The notes under the pieces: model-generated
The model's database searches: none
What the model was told of the DNA's origin: nothing
The model's input: only the letters and a program-made list of their open reading frames with translations
Part shown: piece after piece, positions 22,390-32,374 of the stretch
How positions within the stretch are numbered: position 1 is the stretch's first letter
Layout of the letters: each line of letters opens with the position of its first letter
Assembly (NCBI GenBank): GCA_963580285.1
Contig: OY757011.1
Span: forward strand, 197,611,644-197,675,643
Length of the DNA stretch: 64,000 bases
Direction: 5' to 3'
From: Lucinisca nassula
Lineage: Eukaryota; Mollusca; Bivalvia; Lucinida; Lucinidae
Made by a program: the position numbers and the translations under genes

Positions 22390-23225
22390 TCATCACGATG
22401 ACACGCCTATATAATTCTGACCCCTTTGAACCCCACTTTTATATAGTTAAACTGGGGTTTACGGGGGTAGACATATTTTTCTTATTTCTGCAGATATATA
22501 TAATACCAGATTTTTATCAGAAAATGTCATTGTTTGGTGGTAAAATGTTTCCAATATATTTGAATAGGCGTGTTTTCCTAATGCTGGGGTTACCATATAA
22601 AATGGGTTCGTCAGTAATGTATCTGAATCTCTAAAACATCATTTTTATATTTCAAGAGCAGATAACTCCACCCAAAAGACACTCATACTGATAAGCCAAA
22701 ACATATCAGGCATAACAGGCATTTCAGAGTAGCAGTTCTTGTGAAAATTATTTTTCTTCAATCTATGGCCAAAAACATTTTCAGGATTCTTCAAAGGCAT
22801 GTGTTAAAATTCTAACCATATCAATCAATTTAAAAATCATTATTTAGTCAAAATAGACAATAACATTTTTCTTAAATATATATGTGGCATTGAAAAAGAT
22901 CTTATCGGAGATTTAATGTGTATTCTCAATCAGTTTGAGTGTCTTTTCACATTGTTTCCTATTGACAGGCGCAAGTCAAGCCTGATACCCTACGTCAGAG
23001 ATACTTTATTTACTCAAAATATACACATTACGCAAACACACCTATACAAATACATTGCCACCTTTATCGCCGAAAAAATGATTCTAACGAGTACCCACAA
23101 CCTATATTTAGAGCAGAAATAAGAAAAATAAGGTATACCCCCGGAAACCCCAGTTTTACTGCACTATTATAAAAAATTTGGGTTCAAGGGGGTCAAAATT
23201 ATATAGGCGTGTTTTCGTGATGAAT
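22390..23225. mobile_element. Inverted-repeat element with MITE-F ends (about 836 bp)
   Basis: The left end, ATCACGATGACACGCCTATA then GACCCCTTTGAACCCCACTT and CTGGGGTTTACGGGGGTA, is the inverted complement of the right end (23112-23224: TACCCCCGGAAACCCCAG, GGGTTCAAGGGGGTC, TATAGGCGTGTTTTCGTGAT). The arms are about 105-110 bp. The interior is unlike other MITE-F copies; only the right half of the hairpin (TCTAACGAGTACCCACAACC) remains near 23080. It may be a longer relative or two MITEs back to back. Confidence 0.65.
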
Positions 23226-23479
23226 CTATTATGGCATAAAAGATTTTTAAGAAATTGTAGCTAGGGGAAGTAACCATAATTCTGAAAAAGGCAGGCAATT
23301 TAATTCCCTCCCTTTATATCATTAGTTATTTATATGAGTAAGATACACCATTTTACTAAATTATGTAATGCTATGTAGGATTTTACAGGTAAATATAAAA
23401 TATTTTGGAACTTAATATGCATGACATTTTACCCTTAAAGTAACAAAGAGACTTTTAGAGCAGATGGCAAAATTATATT
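23226..23479. other. AT-rich spacer
   Basis: Nothing recognised. Confidence 0.4.
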
Positions 23480-23623
23480 TTAACATATTTTTAATATTAA
23501 ATAAGACTTGACATTACATGTAAGTTGTCTGCCCATTTAATGTCAAGCCTTATGTCTGAAAAATATGAAAACAAAAATATTGGAAAATGGTGTCTGCAAA
23601 TGTTGTGACTGGCAGTTTATGGG
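23480..23623. mobile_element. MITE-E/D-type copy ending at TTAA
   Basis: Palindrome GACTTGACATTACATGTAAG/CATTTAATGTCAAGCC, then GGCAGTTTATGGG beside TTAA (23624-23627), the reverse of the MITE-D end CCCATAARATGCC. The left limit is unclear. Confidence 0.6.
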
Positions 23624-23825
23624 TTAACAATGCCTTGTCAGTCATGTGACACAGTGTAAAACAACCCCACTTAAGACGGGTTGACCCTCGTCAACCTTAT
23701 ATCCACAGGCAATTAAAAGAAAATTAGCAACAGTTACAAAAATGAAAACATGAGATATACTAATAGATAAAATACAAAAAGGTGATTATTTTGCCTTTAC
23801 AGTTCAATGGGTGACAACTTGTAAA

Positions 23826-24013
23826 TGGGATTGCTGAATATTTAAATAAGCCACACCCATTTCTGACTATCAGGATAAAGTATTTTCGTTCAAATTCACA
23901 AACTGAATGACAAACAGTGTAGATCCTGATCAGATGGCTTCTGCAGAAGCCATCTGATCTGGATCTGCACTGTTTGCAAATGTAGGAGTAGTCGGGGTTC
24001 AGCAGGATAAGGG
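23826..24013. mobile_element. MITE-A copy, left end eroded
   Basis: Has GCTGAATATTTAAATAAGCC, CACACCCATTTCTGAC, central palindrome GATGGCTTCTGCAGAAGCCATC (split: GATGGCTTCTG/CAGAAGCCATC), and right end GCAGGATAAGGG next to TTAA. The left CCCTT end is not preserved. Confidence 0.8.
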
Positions 24014-24060
24014 TTAATACAATGTACTGTTAAAGATGGGAAAAGGGGAAAAGATGATAA

Positions 24061-24785
24061 ACAAAAGGGCTATGGTGGCCCTGGATCGCTCACCTGATCC
24101 ATATTGTAACAAGTGGGCCAAAGGGAGGGCCATTATTGGCCCCAGGGTTTTAATGTACATAATGGGGAGGGAGGTCTTAAAGGTGAAACTTCATACCAAA
24201 CATCAACAAAGGCTATAATTTGAACAATCTTGGCAAAGGTCCACTAGATGAAGGTCCACTAGATGAAGCTATACACCAAATATCAAAGACCTGGGTCTTG
24301 CGGTTTCAGAGAAGAAGATTTTTTAAAGATATTCCTACATAAGCCTTTGCAAAACCAAATGGCCCCGGGGCTATATAAGCCTATGTAAAACCAAAGGGAC
24401 CCAGGGTGGGGGCATTTGTGGCCCCAGGGCTATAATTTGAACAATCTTGGTAGAGGTCCACTAGATGAAGCTTCAGACCTGGGCCTTGCAGTTTCAGAGA
24501 AGAAGATTTTTAAAGATTTTCCTTTATAATCTATGTAAAACCAAAGTGTCTCATGGCGGCGACATTTTTGGCCCCAGGGCTATAATTTGCACAATCTTGA
24601 TAGAGGTCCACTAGATGAAATTTCACACCAAATATCTAAGACCTCGGCCTTGTGGTTTCACAGAAGATTTTTTAAGATTTTCCCTATATAAGTCTATGTA
24701 AAACCAAAGGGCCCCGGAGAGGGGGCATTTTTGGTTTTAGGGCTATAATTTGAACAATCCTGATAGAGGGGTTTACAAGGGAATG
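24061..24785. repeat. Core array with ACAAAAGGGC...CGCTCACCTG left end
   Basis: Begins with a GGGC-TATGGTG-GCCC hairpin, then GGATCGCTCACCTGATCC. Units of about 160-175 bp follow, with GGCCCCAGGGCTATAATTTG, AACAATCTTGGTAGAGGTCC and AGAGAAGAAGATTTTTAAAG. The right end is cut by MITE-F/SINE-A fragments. Confidence 0.75.
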
Positions 24786-24826
24786 TATTTCATTATATCC
24801 CATCTTTTTTTGCCTAAAAACAGATT

Positions 24827-24975
24827 GTGGGTTTTGTTTGTTTGTGTTGAGGTTTTACCTCCCAGTCAACATTATTTAGATCATTTTGGAGTCATTGCTT
24901 CTGATTTTCTGGGATTTGAACCCGATATTATGAGATGAAATGACATCTCAAGCCCTACCACCTGAAGATTGTGTA
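24827..24975 (-). mobile_element. SINE-A fragment
   Basis: Starts TTGTTTGTGTTGAGGTTTTA and includes GAGATGAAATGACATCTCAA, then stops. It lies directly after a MITE-F half hairpin (AACAGATTGTGGGT). Confidence 0.75.
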
Positions 24976-25035
24976 GGGGCTTAATGACATGGCAACCCTT
25001 GTGGGACATTTTGTGCCATCTCCCAAGGAAAGGAA

Positions 25036-25315
25036 AACAAGAGGGCCATGATGGCACTGGATCACTCTAATGATCCATATTGTGCAAATGAAATGGTAGG
25101 CAATACAAGGTGGAGTGGAGAGTTTGAGCAATTTTGGTTGATGGTTTCTGTGAAATTATTTCAAAATCAGTCTAGCTGTTTAGGAGTACAAGTCATTGAA
25201 AGGCTTTTATATTTTTAGCTCTGGTGGCCATCATGCAGTGGAGAAAAAGTATTTTGAGCAATTTTGTTAGAGGGTCACCCATGCAACATTCCTGTGAAAT
25301 TATTTCAAAATCCAG
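25036..25315. repeat. Core-type repeat with AACAAGAGGGCCATGATGGC left end
   Basis: A hairpin GGGCCATGATGGC is followed by about 1.5 units containing TTTTTAGCTCTGGTGGCC and AGAGGGTCACCCATGCAACA, the same core as the 60.9-64 kb array. It is interrupted by MITE-A at 25316. Confidence 0.7.
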
Positions 25316-25319
25316 TTAA

Positions 25320-25524
25320 CCCTTATCTTGCTGTTCACAACAACCCCTATCTTTGGAAACAGTGAAGATCCAGATCAGATGGCTTCTGAAGAAGCCATCT
25401 GATCAGGATCTACACTGTTTGACATTCAATTTATGAATTTGTAGGAATAAATTGCGTCAAGTAATTTGATTGGTTGATATACAGAAATGGGTGTGGCTTA
25501 AATGAATATTCAGCAAGAGAAGGG
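25320..25524. mobile_element. MITE-A, complete, 205 bp
   Basis: TTAA at 25316-25319 and 25525-25528. Ends CCCTTATCTTGCTG and GCAAGAGAAGGG. Central palindrome GATGGCTTCTGAAGAAGCCATC (arms GATGGCTTCT and AGAAGCCATC). Internal GTAATTTGATTGGTTGATA and GGGTGTGGCTTAAATGAATA. No coding capacity; piggyBac-type ends and target (inference). Confidence 0.88.
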
Positions 25525-25544
25525 TTAATTTTTGTTATGTTAGT

Positions 25545-25750
25545 CTTTGGGTGTGTGTCTCGCTTATTTCTTTGTTTTGGATAGCCAAGTGACCATTTTG
25601 TGGGAAAGTAGCTGTCCTTTTGGCTTTCCACTATTGATGTTTCAAATAGTGTCTAGTTATTTCATGTTTGTGTTTCTTTCCCTTTTGGTGTCTCTGATGT
25701 GAGGTGTGGATTAATTGTATTGATTCCTGATTATTGCCTTCACTTCTATG
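25545..25750 (+). repeat. Interspersed repeat W (copy 2)
   Basis: Has ATTTTGTGGGAAAGTAGCTG and TAATTGTATTGATTCCTGAT, as in the copies at 3310 and 56953. Confidence 0.75.
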
Positions 25751-25758
25751 ATAGATTT

Positions 25759-25921
25759 TGCCTCCATGGTGTAGTGGTTACGCTACTCGCCTTGTAAACC
25801 AGGGGTCGCAGTATCGATCCAGGGCTTCTCTAGACTTTCGGACGAGTCTTTAAACCAAGGTCCCATCTCCATATGACCTTATCTGTTGGTGGGACGTAAA
25901 ACTCAAACACTCACTCACTCC
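25759..25921 (+). mobile_element. SINE-D copy with duplication
   Basis: tRNA-like head GTGTAGTGGTTACGCTACTC and TATCGATCC; tail GTGGGACGTAAAACTCAAAC then (CACT)n. Flanks CTTCTATGATAGATTT (25743-25758) and CTTCTATGATGGATTT (25922-25937) form a 16-bp duplication with one change. Confidence 0.9.
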
Positions 25922-26198
25922 CTTCTATGATGGATTTGGTTTTAACTTACTTAACCATACAAAATGGCTTTGCCTTATATTTGGAATGATGATAGATAAA
26001 GGTCCAAAAGTTTCAATCGGCTATATCCCTGTCCCTTTCTATGACCTCAAGGCCAAGGTCACACTGTCACAGACTCAAAAATATTAATTTTAAAGTTTTT
26101 AAGAGTTCATATTTTTCAAACATATATGGTGGATTGGATTCATATTTGGTATGATGATAGTGGTAATTCCCCCATGTATATAGAGGATCTTACGCAAG

Positions 26199-26267
26199 TG
26201 GTCATTTCATATGAAATTTATTAAACAAGCCTTTGGCAAGTTTCATAAATTTCATATGAAATGACCA
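26199..26267. repeat. 28-bp-arm palindrome
   Basis: Left arm TGGTCATTTCATATGAAATT then TATTAAAC pairs with GTTTCATAAATTTCATATGA then AATGACCA across a 13-bp loop. Part of an unidentified element in which TGGTCATATGA-like motifs recur to about 26470. Confidence 0.8.
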
Positions 26268-26580
26268 AGAGTGAAAGATTCTGTTTATCATATGACCACT
26301 TTAAATTGGATTTTGTCCCCTTTGAATTTGACAAATTTTCCACAGAAAATGCATTGTTTACATGGACGTGGTCATGACATTACTTAAGCCCGCCAAAGTG
26401 TTATTACATGTGTGGTCATATGATTTTTATTACACGTTATCCACTGCTTATCAACGACGTCATATGATAAAAATTGTTTATTACACCTGATGAAAGCCAT
26501 TACAGACTGAAATGTTGTGTAAATAAAAAATATTTGGACATTTGGGCACCGTCAAGGGATTTTGGTACTTATCGCCTATG
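26268..26580. other. Sequence with repeated TGGTCATATGA motifs
   Basis: CATATGACCA (26290), TGGTCATATGATTTTTATTA (26413) and GTCATATGATAAAAATTGTT (26459) recur in both orientations. Probably the rest of the element carrying the palindrome at 26199. No coding signal. Confidence 0.45.
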
Positions 26581-26645
26581 CGAGCAGCGAAGGTTCAGGC
26601 GAGCCTGCACATCCGCGCAGTCTCGCGAGAACCTTCGCTGCTCAC
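26581..26645. repeat. GC-rich imperfect inverted repeat
   Basis: GAGCAGCGAAGGTTC pairs exactly with GAACCTTCGCTGCTC. The inner GCGAGCCTGC/GCAGTCTCGC pairs with mismatches. Unusually GC-rich for the area; family unknown. Confidence 0.75.
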
Positions 26646-27186
26646 TCATACAAGCAGTGAATCAAGAGGAACCATCAGACAGAAAGCCATATCCCTGGCC
26701 CCTCTGAATGGCTGGGCATGCGCAGTTAAAATTTGTCATGACGGAATGCTCGAAGACACAAATTCGCATGGCAGGGTTATTTTGAAGTTGTTCTCTGAAT
26801 TTCTTTCATCATCCCATGTATAAATGTGACCTAAAGGACACCTTTGCAGGTATAGCAGGTGAGCTATGCTGTCTCATGACATCTCTTGTTGCAACCTGAT
26901 ATGTTTTGGGTATGAGGTGGGCTAATGGGCTGGGGCATCTGTCTTGTATTGACACATTTCTATTTTTTTCTATTTTTAGCTCTGGTGGCCATTTTGTTCA
27001 GCCATATGATCAGTATCTATAGTTTGACATTGTCCATGAATTTGAAAGAGTAAATTTCATCAAATAATCTGATTGACTAAAATTCAAAAATGGGTGCGGC
27101 TTATTAATTTATTCACAGGACAAAGGTTTAGAGGTTACCGTGTACCAATCATGACCACACTGACCCTGCTGTCCTAATGATTTTGT
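26646..27186. other. Mixed spacer with a reversed element end
   Basis: 26846-26891 read in reverse is AACAAGAGATGTCATGAGAC...CATAGCTCACCTGC, the left-end signature seen at 24061, 25036, 28803 and 46424. 26975 has TTTTTAGCTCTGGTGGCC core sequence. No gene. Confidence 0.5.
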
Positions 27187-27483
27187 TTGCTTGTTTGATC
27201 TGAGGTTTGTCAACACTGTAAAGGTCATTTTGGAGACGTTGCTTCCAATTTTGTTGGATTTTTACCCTACATTGAGATGAAATGACATCTCAAGCCCTGT
27301 CCCTCAATTAAATCAATAGGGTTTATAAGCATGGATGGTCCGACACTCACACTGCTTTGCCTGGGCAGGCTTAGATCCTCTAAGCGGTTTACCAGTACTT
27401 GTGTGTGGGTCAGATTCAGCTCTGCGTGGAAGCATCATGCATCCCATATATTTCTTCAAGCCCCGATGGGCGGGGGCGGACTC
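27187..27483 (-). mobile_element. SINE-A copy
   Basis: Runs from GTTTGATCTGAGGTTTGTCA to CCCCGATGGGCGGGGGC. A deletion removes the ACGTCCC segment near the tail. Confidence 0.83.
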
Positions 27484-27530
27484 AAGCCCTGTCACCCAAT
27501 GTCCTAATGAGGAAGTCTTAGGAATTTTTT

Positions 27531-28286
27531 AACCCATTTTGTACCAAATGGAACCTTTCTCATATATAGCAGGAGTCCATTTCAAAACTTAGGGCTGACA
27601 GGTTCTGTTATCTTTAAAGAATATTTTGGAAAATAGCTGAACAATGTAGAGACCCTGATCAGACCTTATGTTCTGCGGCATCTGATCTGAGCCCGCACTA
27701 TTAGCCAATTGATTAAGTCACTATTTTGGACTAGCTAAAGCAGCTGTAGATGGCCCTGTTCAATGGTAAAATGTTGCTGTCAGTAAAAAATTCGAACTCC
27801 AAGGGACTTGAACTTGTATTGTACTAATGTCTTCAAGCACCAATATCAACTAGCTGAATGGTGTGAAATGTCAAGCCTTACGTTCTCTGAAAAATATTTT
27901 TAACCCTTCTCTTGCTGAATATTCAGTTTAGCCACACCCATTTCTGACTTTGAAACAATCTGATTACTTGATGTAATGTATTGCTACAAATTCATAAACT
28001 GAATGTCAAACAGTGTAGATCCTGATCAGATGGCTTCTTCAGAAGCCATCTGATCTGGATCTACACTGTTTCCAAAGATAGGGGTTGTCGTGAACAGCAA
28101 GATAAGGGTTAAAACTGCCCTAGAAATTGCCTCTTTGTGCTTTAAGAGTTAAAAGAAAAGAAAAGGGAAGCAAAACGTTTTAGGAAACAGTTGTTCCCTT
28201 TCATACAACCATAAACCCCTATATTTTTAAAAATGGACTTGTGCTATATAAAAAGGTGGATGGTTCCATTTGGTACAAAATGGGTT
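27531..28286. mobile_element. MITE-B pieces around a nested MITE-A
   Basis: The left piece starts AACCCATTTTGTACCAAATG and contains CCCTGATCAGACC...GCGGCATCTGATCTGAGCCC. The right piece (28195-28286) ends TTTGGTACAAAATGGGTT. Between them lie MITE-E-like sequence (GTGAAATGTCAAGCC) and the MITE-A at 27904. Whether the two pieces were once one copy is uncertain. Confidence 0.6.
27904..28108. mobile_element. MITE-A, complete, 205 bp
   Basis: TTAA at 27900-27903 and 28109-28112. Ends CCCTTCTCTTGCTG and CAGCAAGATAAGGG. Palindrome CAGATGGCTTCTTCAGAAGC then CATCTG. Also CAATCTGATTACTTGATGTA. Confidence 0.9.
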
Positions 28287-28600
28287 TAAAAGAGTTGTCT
28301 TGCCCTGAAAATGGACCATTTCTCCTCAAGAAGTATTACATGTCAAATTTTTGTTCAAGGCGTGACTGGATAAAAGCCTAGGTTATTCAAGTGCTTTTTT
28401 ACATTAAAAACTGAAACATTTATTAGGCCTTGCAATAATTTCACACCTACATAATATTACATAAAACCAAAAAAACCACAGTTGTTTTTTTTATTTGACA
28501 AAAACTAATATGAACCCAATTCTTTGTGTATCTCTAAAATATACACCTTTTATAAGACATATCTTTCATGGCTCCAGGCATGGAATTATTCATGTTAAGG
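28287..28600. other. AT-rich spacer
   Basis: No feature recognised. Confidence 0.4.
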
Positions 28601-28740
28601 ACAATCCCTACCTTTGAAAACAGTGTAGATCCAGAATCCATCTGATCAGGATCTACACTGTTTGTCATTCAGTTTGCAAATTTGACTGAACAGATTACAT
28701 AAAAATATTTGATTGGTTGAAATGTAAATTATTTTATCCT
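28601..28740. mobile_element. MITE-A, truncated
   Basis: Begins after TTAA (28597-28600). Contains AACAGTGTAGATCCAGAATC and CATCTGATCAGGATCTACAC, with a deletion in the palindrome. It loses the right end after TTGATTGGTTGAAATG. Confidence 0.75.
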
Positions 28741-28802
28741 GAACAAAAACAAAAATGGTTCCAATGCATAACCACAATCTGTAATTTTGAGTAGTAATAA
28801 AA

Positions 28803-28852
28803 AACAAGAGGACCATGATGGTCCTATATCGCTCACCTGAGCTAAGAGCTTT
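28803..28852 (+). repeat. Left end of an ACAAGAG...GCTCACCTGA element
   Basis: AACAAGAGGACCATGATGGT then CCTATATCGCTCACCTGAGC. It is cut by the SINE-A insertion 50 bp in. Confidence 0.7.
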
Positions 28853-29151
28853 GTTTGTTTGATTTGAGGTTTAACGTCCCAGTCAACACTGTAAAGGTCA
28901 TTTTGGAGACGTTGCTTCCAATTTTGTGGGTCTTTTACCCGACATTGAGATGAAATGACATCTCAAGCCCTGTCGCCAAATGAAACCAATAGGGTTTATT
29001 AGCATGGACGGTCCGCCTCGCACCGCAGTTCCTGGACAGGCTTAGATCCTCTAAGCGGTTTACCAGTACTAGTGTGCGGGCCGGATTCAGCTCTGCGTGG
29101 AAGCATCATGCAGCCCATATATTTCTTCAAGCCCCTATGGGCGGGGGCTTA
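28853..29151 (-). mobile_element. SINE-A copy with 13-bp duplication
   Basis: AGCTAAGAGCTTT at 28840-28852 and 29152-29164. The element runs from TTTGAGGTTTAACGTCCCAG to CCTATGGGCGGGGGC and is close to the 20445 copy. Confidence 0.92.
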
Positions 29152-29342
29152 AGCTAAGAGCTTTACATATATACTTGGAGACATGGGTTGAAGCTCATAA
29201 TACTAATTTACAATTAGATATGACTTGTATAATATACCTCCATGATCCTAAGTAAGCAAAAAGTGCAGACCCAGATCAGACGGCTCCTGAATGAGCAGTC
29301 TGATCAAGGTTTACACCGTTTGTCATTCTGTCTGCAACTTTT

Positions 29343-30298
29343 GGACTCCTTGATCGGGTATGGTAGACCTGAACCAGATGATGAGGGTGAGAGGATTCTA
29401 GAGTATGCCCTGGCATTTGACCTGCTTCTTGGAAACACATGTTACAAGAAACGTGACAGTCATCTTATCACGTACAAGTCAGGAAGCACAGCGACGCAGT
29501 AAGATTTCATCCTTTATCCCAGGACAATGCGCAAACTTGTCACAGATGTGAAAGTGATCCCTGGCGAGGAAGTAGCCCTGCAACATCAGCTACTCATATG
29601 CGACATGAGGATTGATGTGCCACCAAAACCCAAGCGCAAGTTCATCCCCAGACTAAAAGTTTGGAGGCTGAAAGAATCTCAGAAAAGAAATCATTTCCAG
29701 GAGGTTTTCAGCTAGTATGTGAGTGCTTCAGCATCTGTAGCAGATGCTACCACTGAGGATATATGGAACAGCATCAAGACTAGTCTGCTCAAGACAAATG
29801 AAGAGGTGTGTGGCACAACTCGGCCCCACCGCTGGCGTCGCGAAACCTGGTGGTGGAATGAGGATGTTAATAAGGTCATTGCAGCCAAGCGGCAAGCCTT
29901 TAAAGCATGGAAGACTGGTAAGGGCACCCGTGCATCATATCTTGCAGCCAAAAGCATAGCCAGACGTGCGGTGCACCATGCTTGCCAAGAAGCTGAGAAG
30001 GAGATCTACAAGAATATTGACCCAAAGTCCTCAGAAGTATACCGCCTTGCTAACCAGATGAGAAGAGAGAATGCTGATGTTGTAGGTGACAAACCAGTAA
30101 AGAATGATGCAGGGGAGATGTCAATGAGTGAAGACTCAAAGCAGAGGGCCTGGTTAGAACACTACCAAAAGCTACTCAATGTTGAGTTTGACTGGGACCC
30201 AGACCACCTGTCTGATGAACCACCAGTGGAAGGGCCATCCATCACTATTGATATGGTGAAGAAGGCTATCTCTTAGATGAAGACTGGCAAAGCACCGG
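29343..30298 (+). pseudogene. RTE-type LINE ORF, 5' part (endonuclease C-term and linker)
   Basis: The reading starts inside the endonuclease (DDEGERILEYALAFDL, KKRDSHLITYKSG, TATQ then a stop at 29500-29502 before DFIL). It continues through MRKLVTDVKVIPGEEVALQH, RPHRWRRETWWWNEDVNKVI and KAFKAWKTGKGTRASY to MKTGKAP, where the nested element at 30299 interrupts it. Stops at 29500 and 29713 and one before MKTGK show decay. The 5' end is truncated, as is usual for LINEs. RTE assignment rests on the motif set and the absence of an RNase H domain. Confidence 0.85.
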
Positions 30299-32374
30299 TG
30301 TAACAGGCCGGTTCTTCCCCCCAGTCAGTTTCTTCCCCGGGGAAGAACTGGGCCGGCCCGTTTCTTCCCCGGGGAAGAAACTGACTAGTCAGTTTCTTCC
30401 CCACCCAGTCAGTTTCTTCCCCACCTGAAAATTTTTTAGAACCATAGAGAACAAGTAATTTATGGCTCACAAATTGTTAAAAATTCAAAAAGAAACCATT
30501 CTGAATTAGTTTTAAGTCTTTACAGCTTGAATGGCAAAATTTTATCTATGCCATACAATATATGGAGACCCAAAGAATTTTTCATCCTAATTCCAGTATC
30601 TATGATTAATTTTCTTAGCTTTTTATGACATTAATTGGTATTAACTAAACATATATATATAGGCAACAACCCTTTCGTGCTCCAATCTAAATATAATTTG
30701 GAAAGTGGGGGTGGGGAAGAACTGGGCCGGCCCATTTCTTCCCCACCCCAAATTTTTGTGTTTACTAAAAATACTTGTGATAAATGTTCTTCACTTTTAA
30801 AGACATAAATTGGTATTAACTACAGAGCTATAATAAGCAACAAATGTTGGGCCCTTAAATTTCAATAGAATTCAGAAACTGGGGGGTGGGGAAGAACTGG
30901 GCCGGCCCAGTTCTTCCTAACACCCAGTTTCTAAATTCAATTGAGATTTGAGCTCCAAACATATTTGTTGCTTATTATATCTTTTTAGTTTATTCCAATT
31001 TATGTCTTAAAAAGGGAAGAAAATTTATCACAAGAATTTTGTGTAAAAAGAAAGATCTGAGGTGGGGAAGAAACGGGCCGGCCGAGTTCTTCCCTACCCC
31101 CAGTCTCCAAATTCTATTTAGATTTGAGCTCCAAACAATTGTTGCTTATTATATCTTTTTAGTGTATACCAACTTTTGTCTTAAAAAGCGAAGGAAATTT
31201 ATCACAAGAATTTTTTGTAAACAGAAAAACCTGGGGTGGGGAAGAAACGGACCGGCCCAGTTCTTCCCCACCCCCAGTCTCCAAATTCTATTTAGATTTG
31301 AGCGGCAAACATTTGTGGCTTATTATATCTTTTTAGTTTGTACCGATTTATGTCTTTATAAAAAGCAAAGAAAATGTATCGCAAGAATTTTTTATAAATA
31401 GAAAATCTGGGGTGGGGAAGAAATGGGCCGGCCCAGTTCTTCCCCACCCCCATTCTCAAAAATTCTATTTAGATTTGAGCCCCAAACATTTGTTGCTTAT
31501 TATATGTTTTTAGTTTATACCAATTTATGTCTTAAAAAGCGAAGAAAATTTATCACAAGAATTTTTGGTAAACAGAAAACTCTGGGGTGGGAAAGAAACA
31601 GACCGGCCCAGTTCTTCCCCACCCCCAGTCTCCAAATTCTATTTGAGTTGAGCTCCAAACATTTGTTGTTTATTTGATCATTTTAGTTTATTCCAATTTA
31701 TGTCTTAAAAAGCGAAGAAAATTTATCACAAGAATTTTTGTAAAAAGAAAAACTGGGGTGGGGAAGAAACGGGCCGGCCCAGTTCTTCCCCACCCCTAGT
31801 CTCCAAATTCTATTTAGATTTGAGCTCAAAAACTTTTGTTGCTTATTATATTATTTATACCAATTTATGTCTTAAAAAGCGAAGAAAATTTATCACAAGA
31901 ATTTTTTGTAAACAGAAAACTCTGGGGTGGGGAAGAAACAGGCCGGCCCAGTTCTTCCCCACCCCCAGTCTCCAAATTCTATTTAGATTTGAACGTCAAA
32001 CATTTGTGGCTTATTATAATCTGTTTAGTTAATACTAATTTATGTCTTAAAAAGCAAAGAAAACTCATCAAAGATGCTTGAATTGGGATGCATATTTTAT
32101 TGCATCTCCATGAAAGGTGTAGCATAGAGCAAATTTTGTCCTTCAAGCTAAAAGGACTCAGAACTTATTCAGAATGGTCTCTTTTCTCATTTATAACAAA
32201 TTGTGAGCTGAAAATTATTTGTTGACTATGGTTCTGAAAAAAATTCAGGTGGGGGAGAAACTGACTGGGTGGGGAAGAAACTGACTAGTCAGTTTCTTCC
32301 CCCGGGGAAGAAACGGGCCGGCCCAGTTCTTCCCCGGGGAAGAACCGGGCCGGGGGAAGAAACTGATCGTTACA
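30299..32374. mobile_element. 2,076-bp inverted-repeat element with a palindrome array
   Basis: Ends TGTAAC...GTTACA are flanked by CCGG on both sides (30295-30298, 32375-32378). The host reading frame K-A-P-G-P-S-G restores exactly when one CCGG and the element are removed. About 180 bp at each end form long inverted repeats rich in CAGTTTCTTCCCC/GGGGAAGAAACTG. Between them is a regular array (30711-32080). No protein domain is present, so it is non-autonomous. Superfamily not recognised. Confidence 0.85.
30711..32080. repeat. Eight-unit array, about 175 bp, each with a 36-bp palindrome
   Basis: Palindrome GTGGGGAAGAACTGGGCC/GGCCCAGTTCTTCCCCAC (variants) starts at 30711, 30886, 31062, 31236, 31412, 31587, 31758 and 31927: spacings 175, 176, 174, 176, 175, 171 and 169. 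Between palindromes the unit is AT-rich (CCAAATTCTATTTAGATTTG, TATGTCTTAAAAAGCGAAG). Confidence 0.92.

Noticed and set aside
22966..23085. Exon after TTTCCTATTGACAG
   Set aside because: Lies inside an inverted-repeat element and both alternative frames are open; no donor before the element end.
26542..26823. 93-codon plus-strand ORF
   Set aside because: Overlaps a GC-rich inverted repeat and has no protein-family features.
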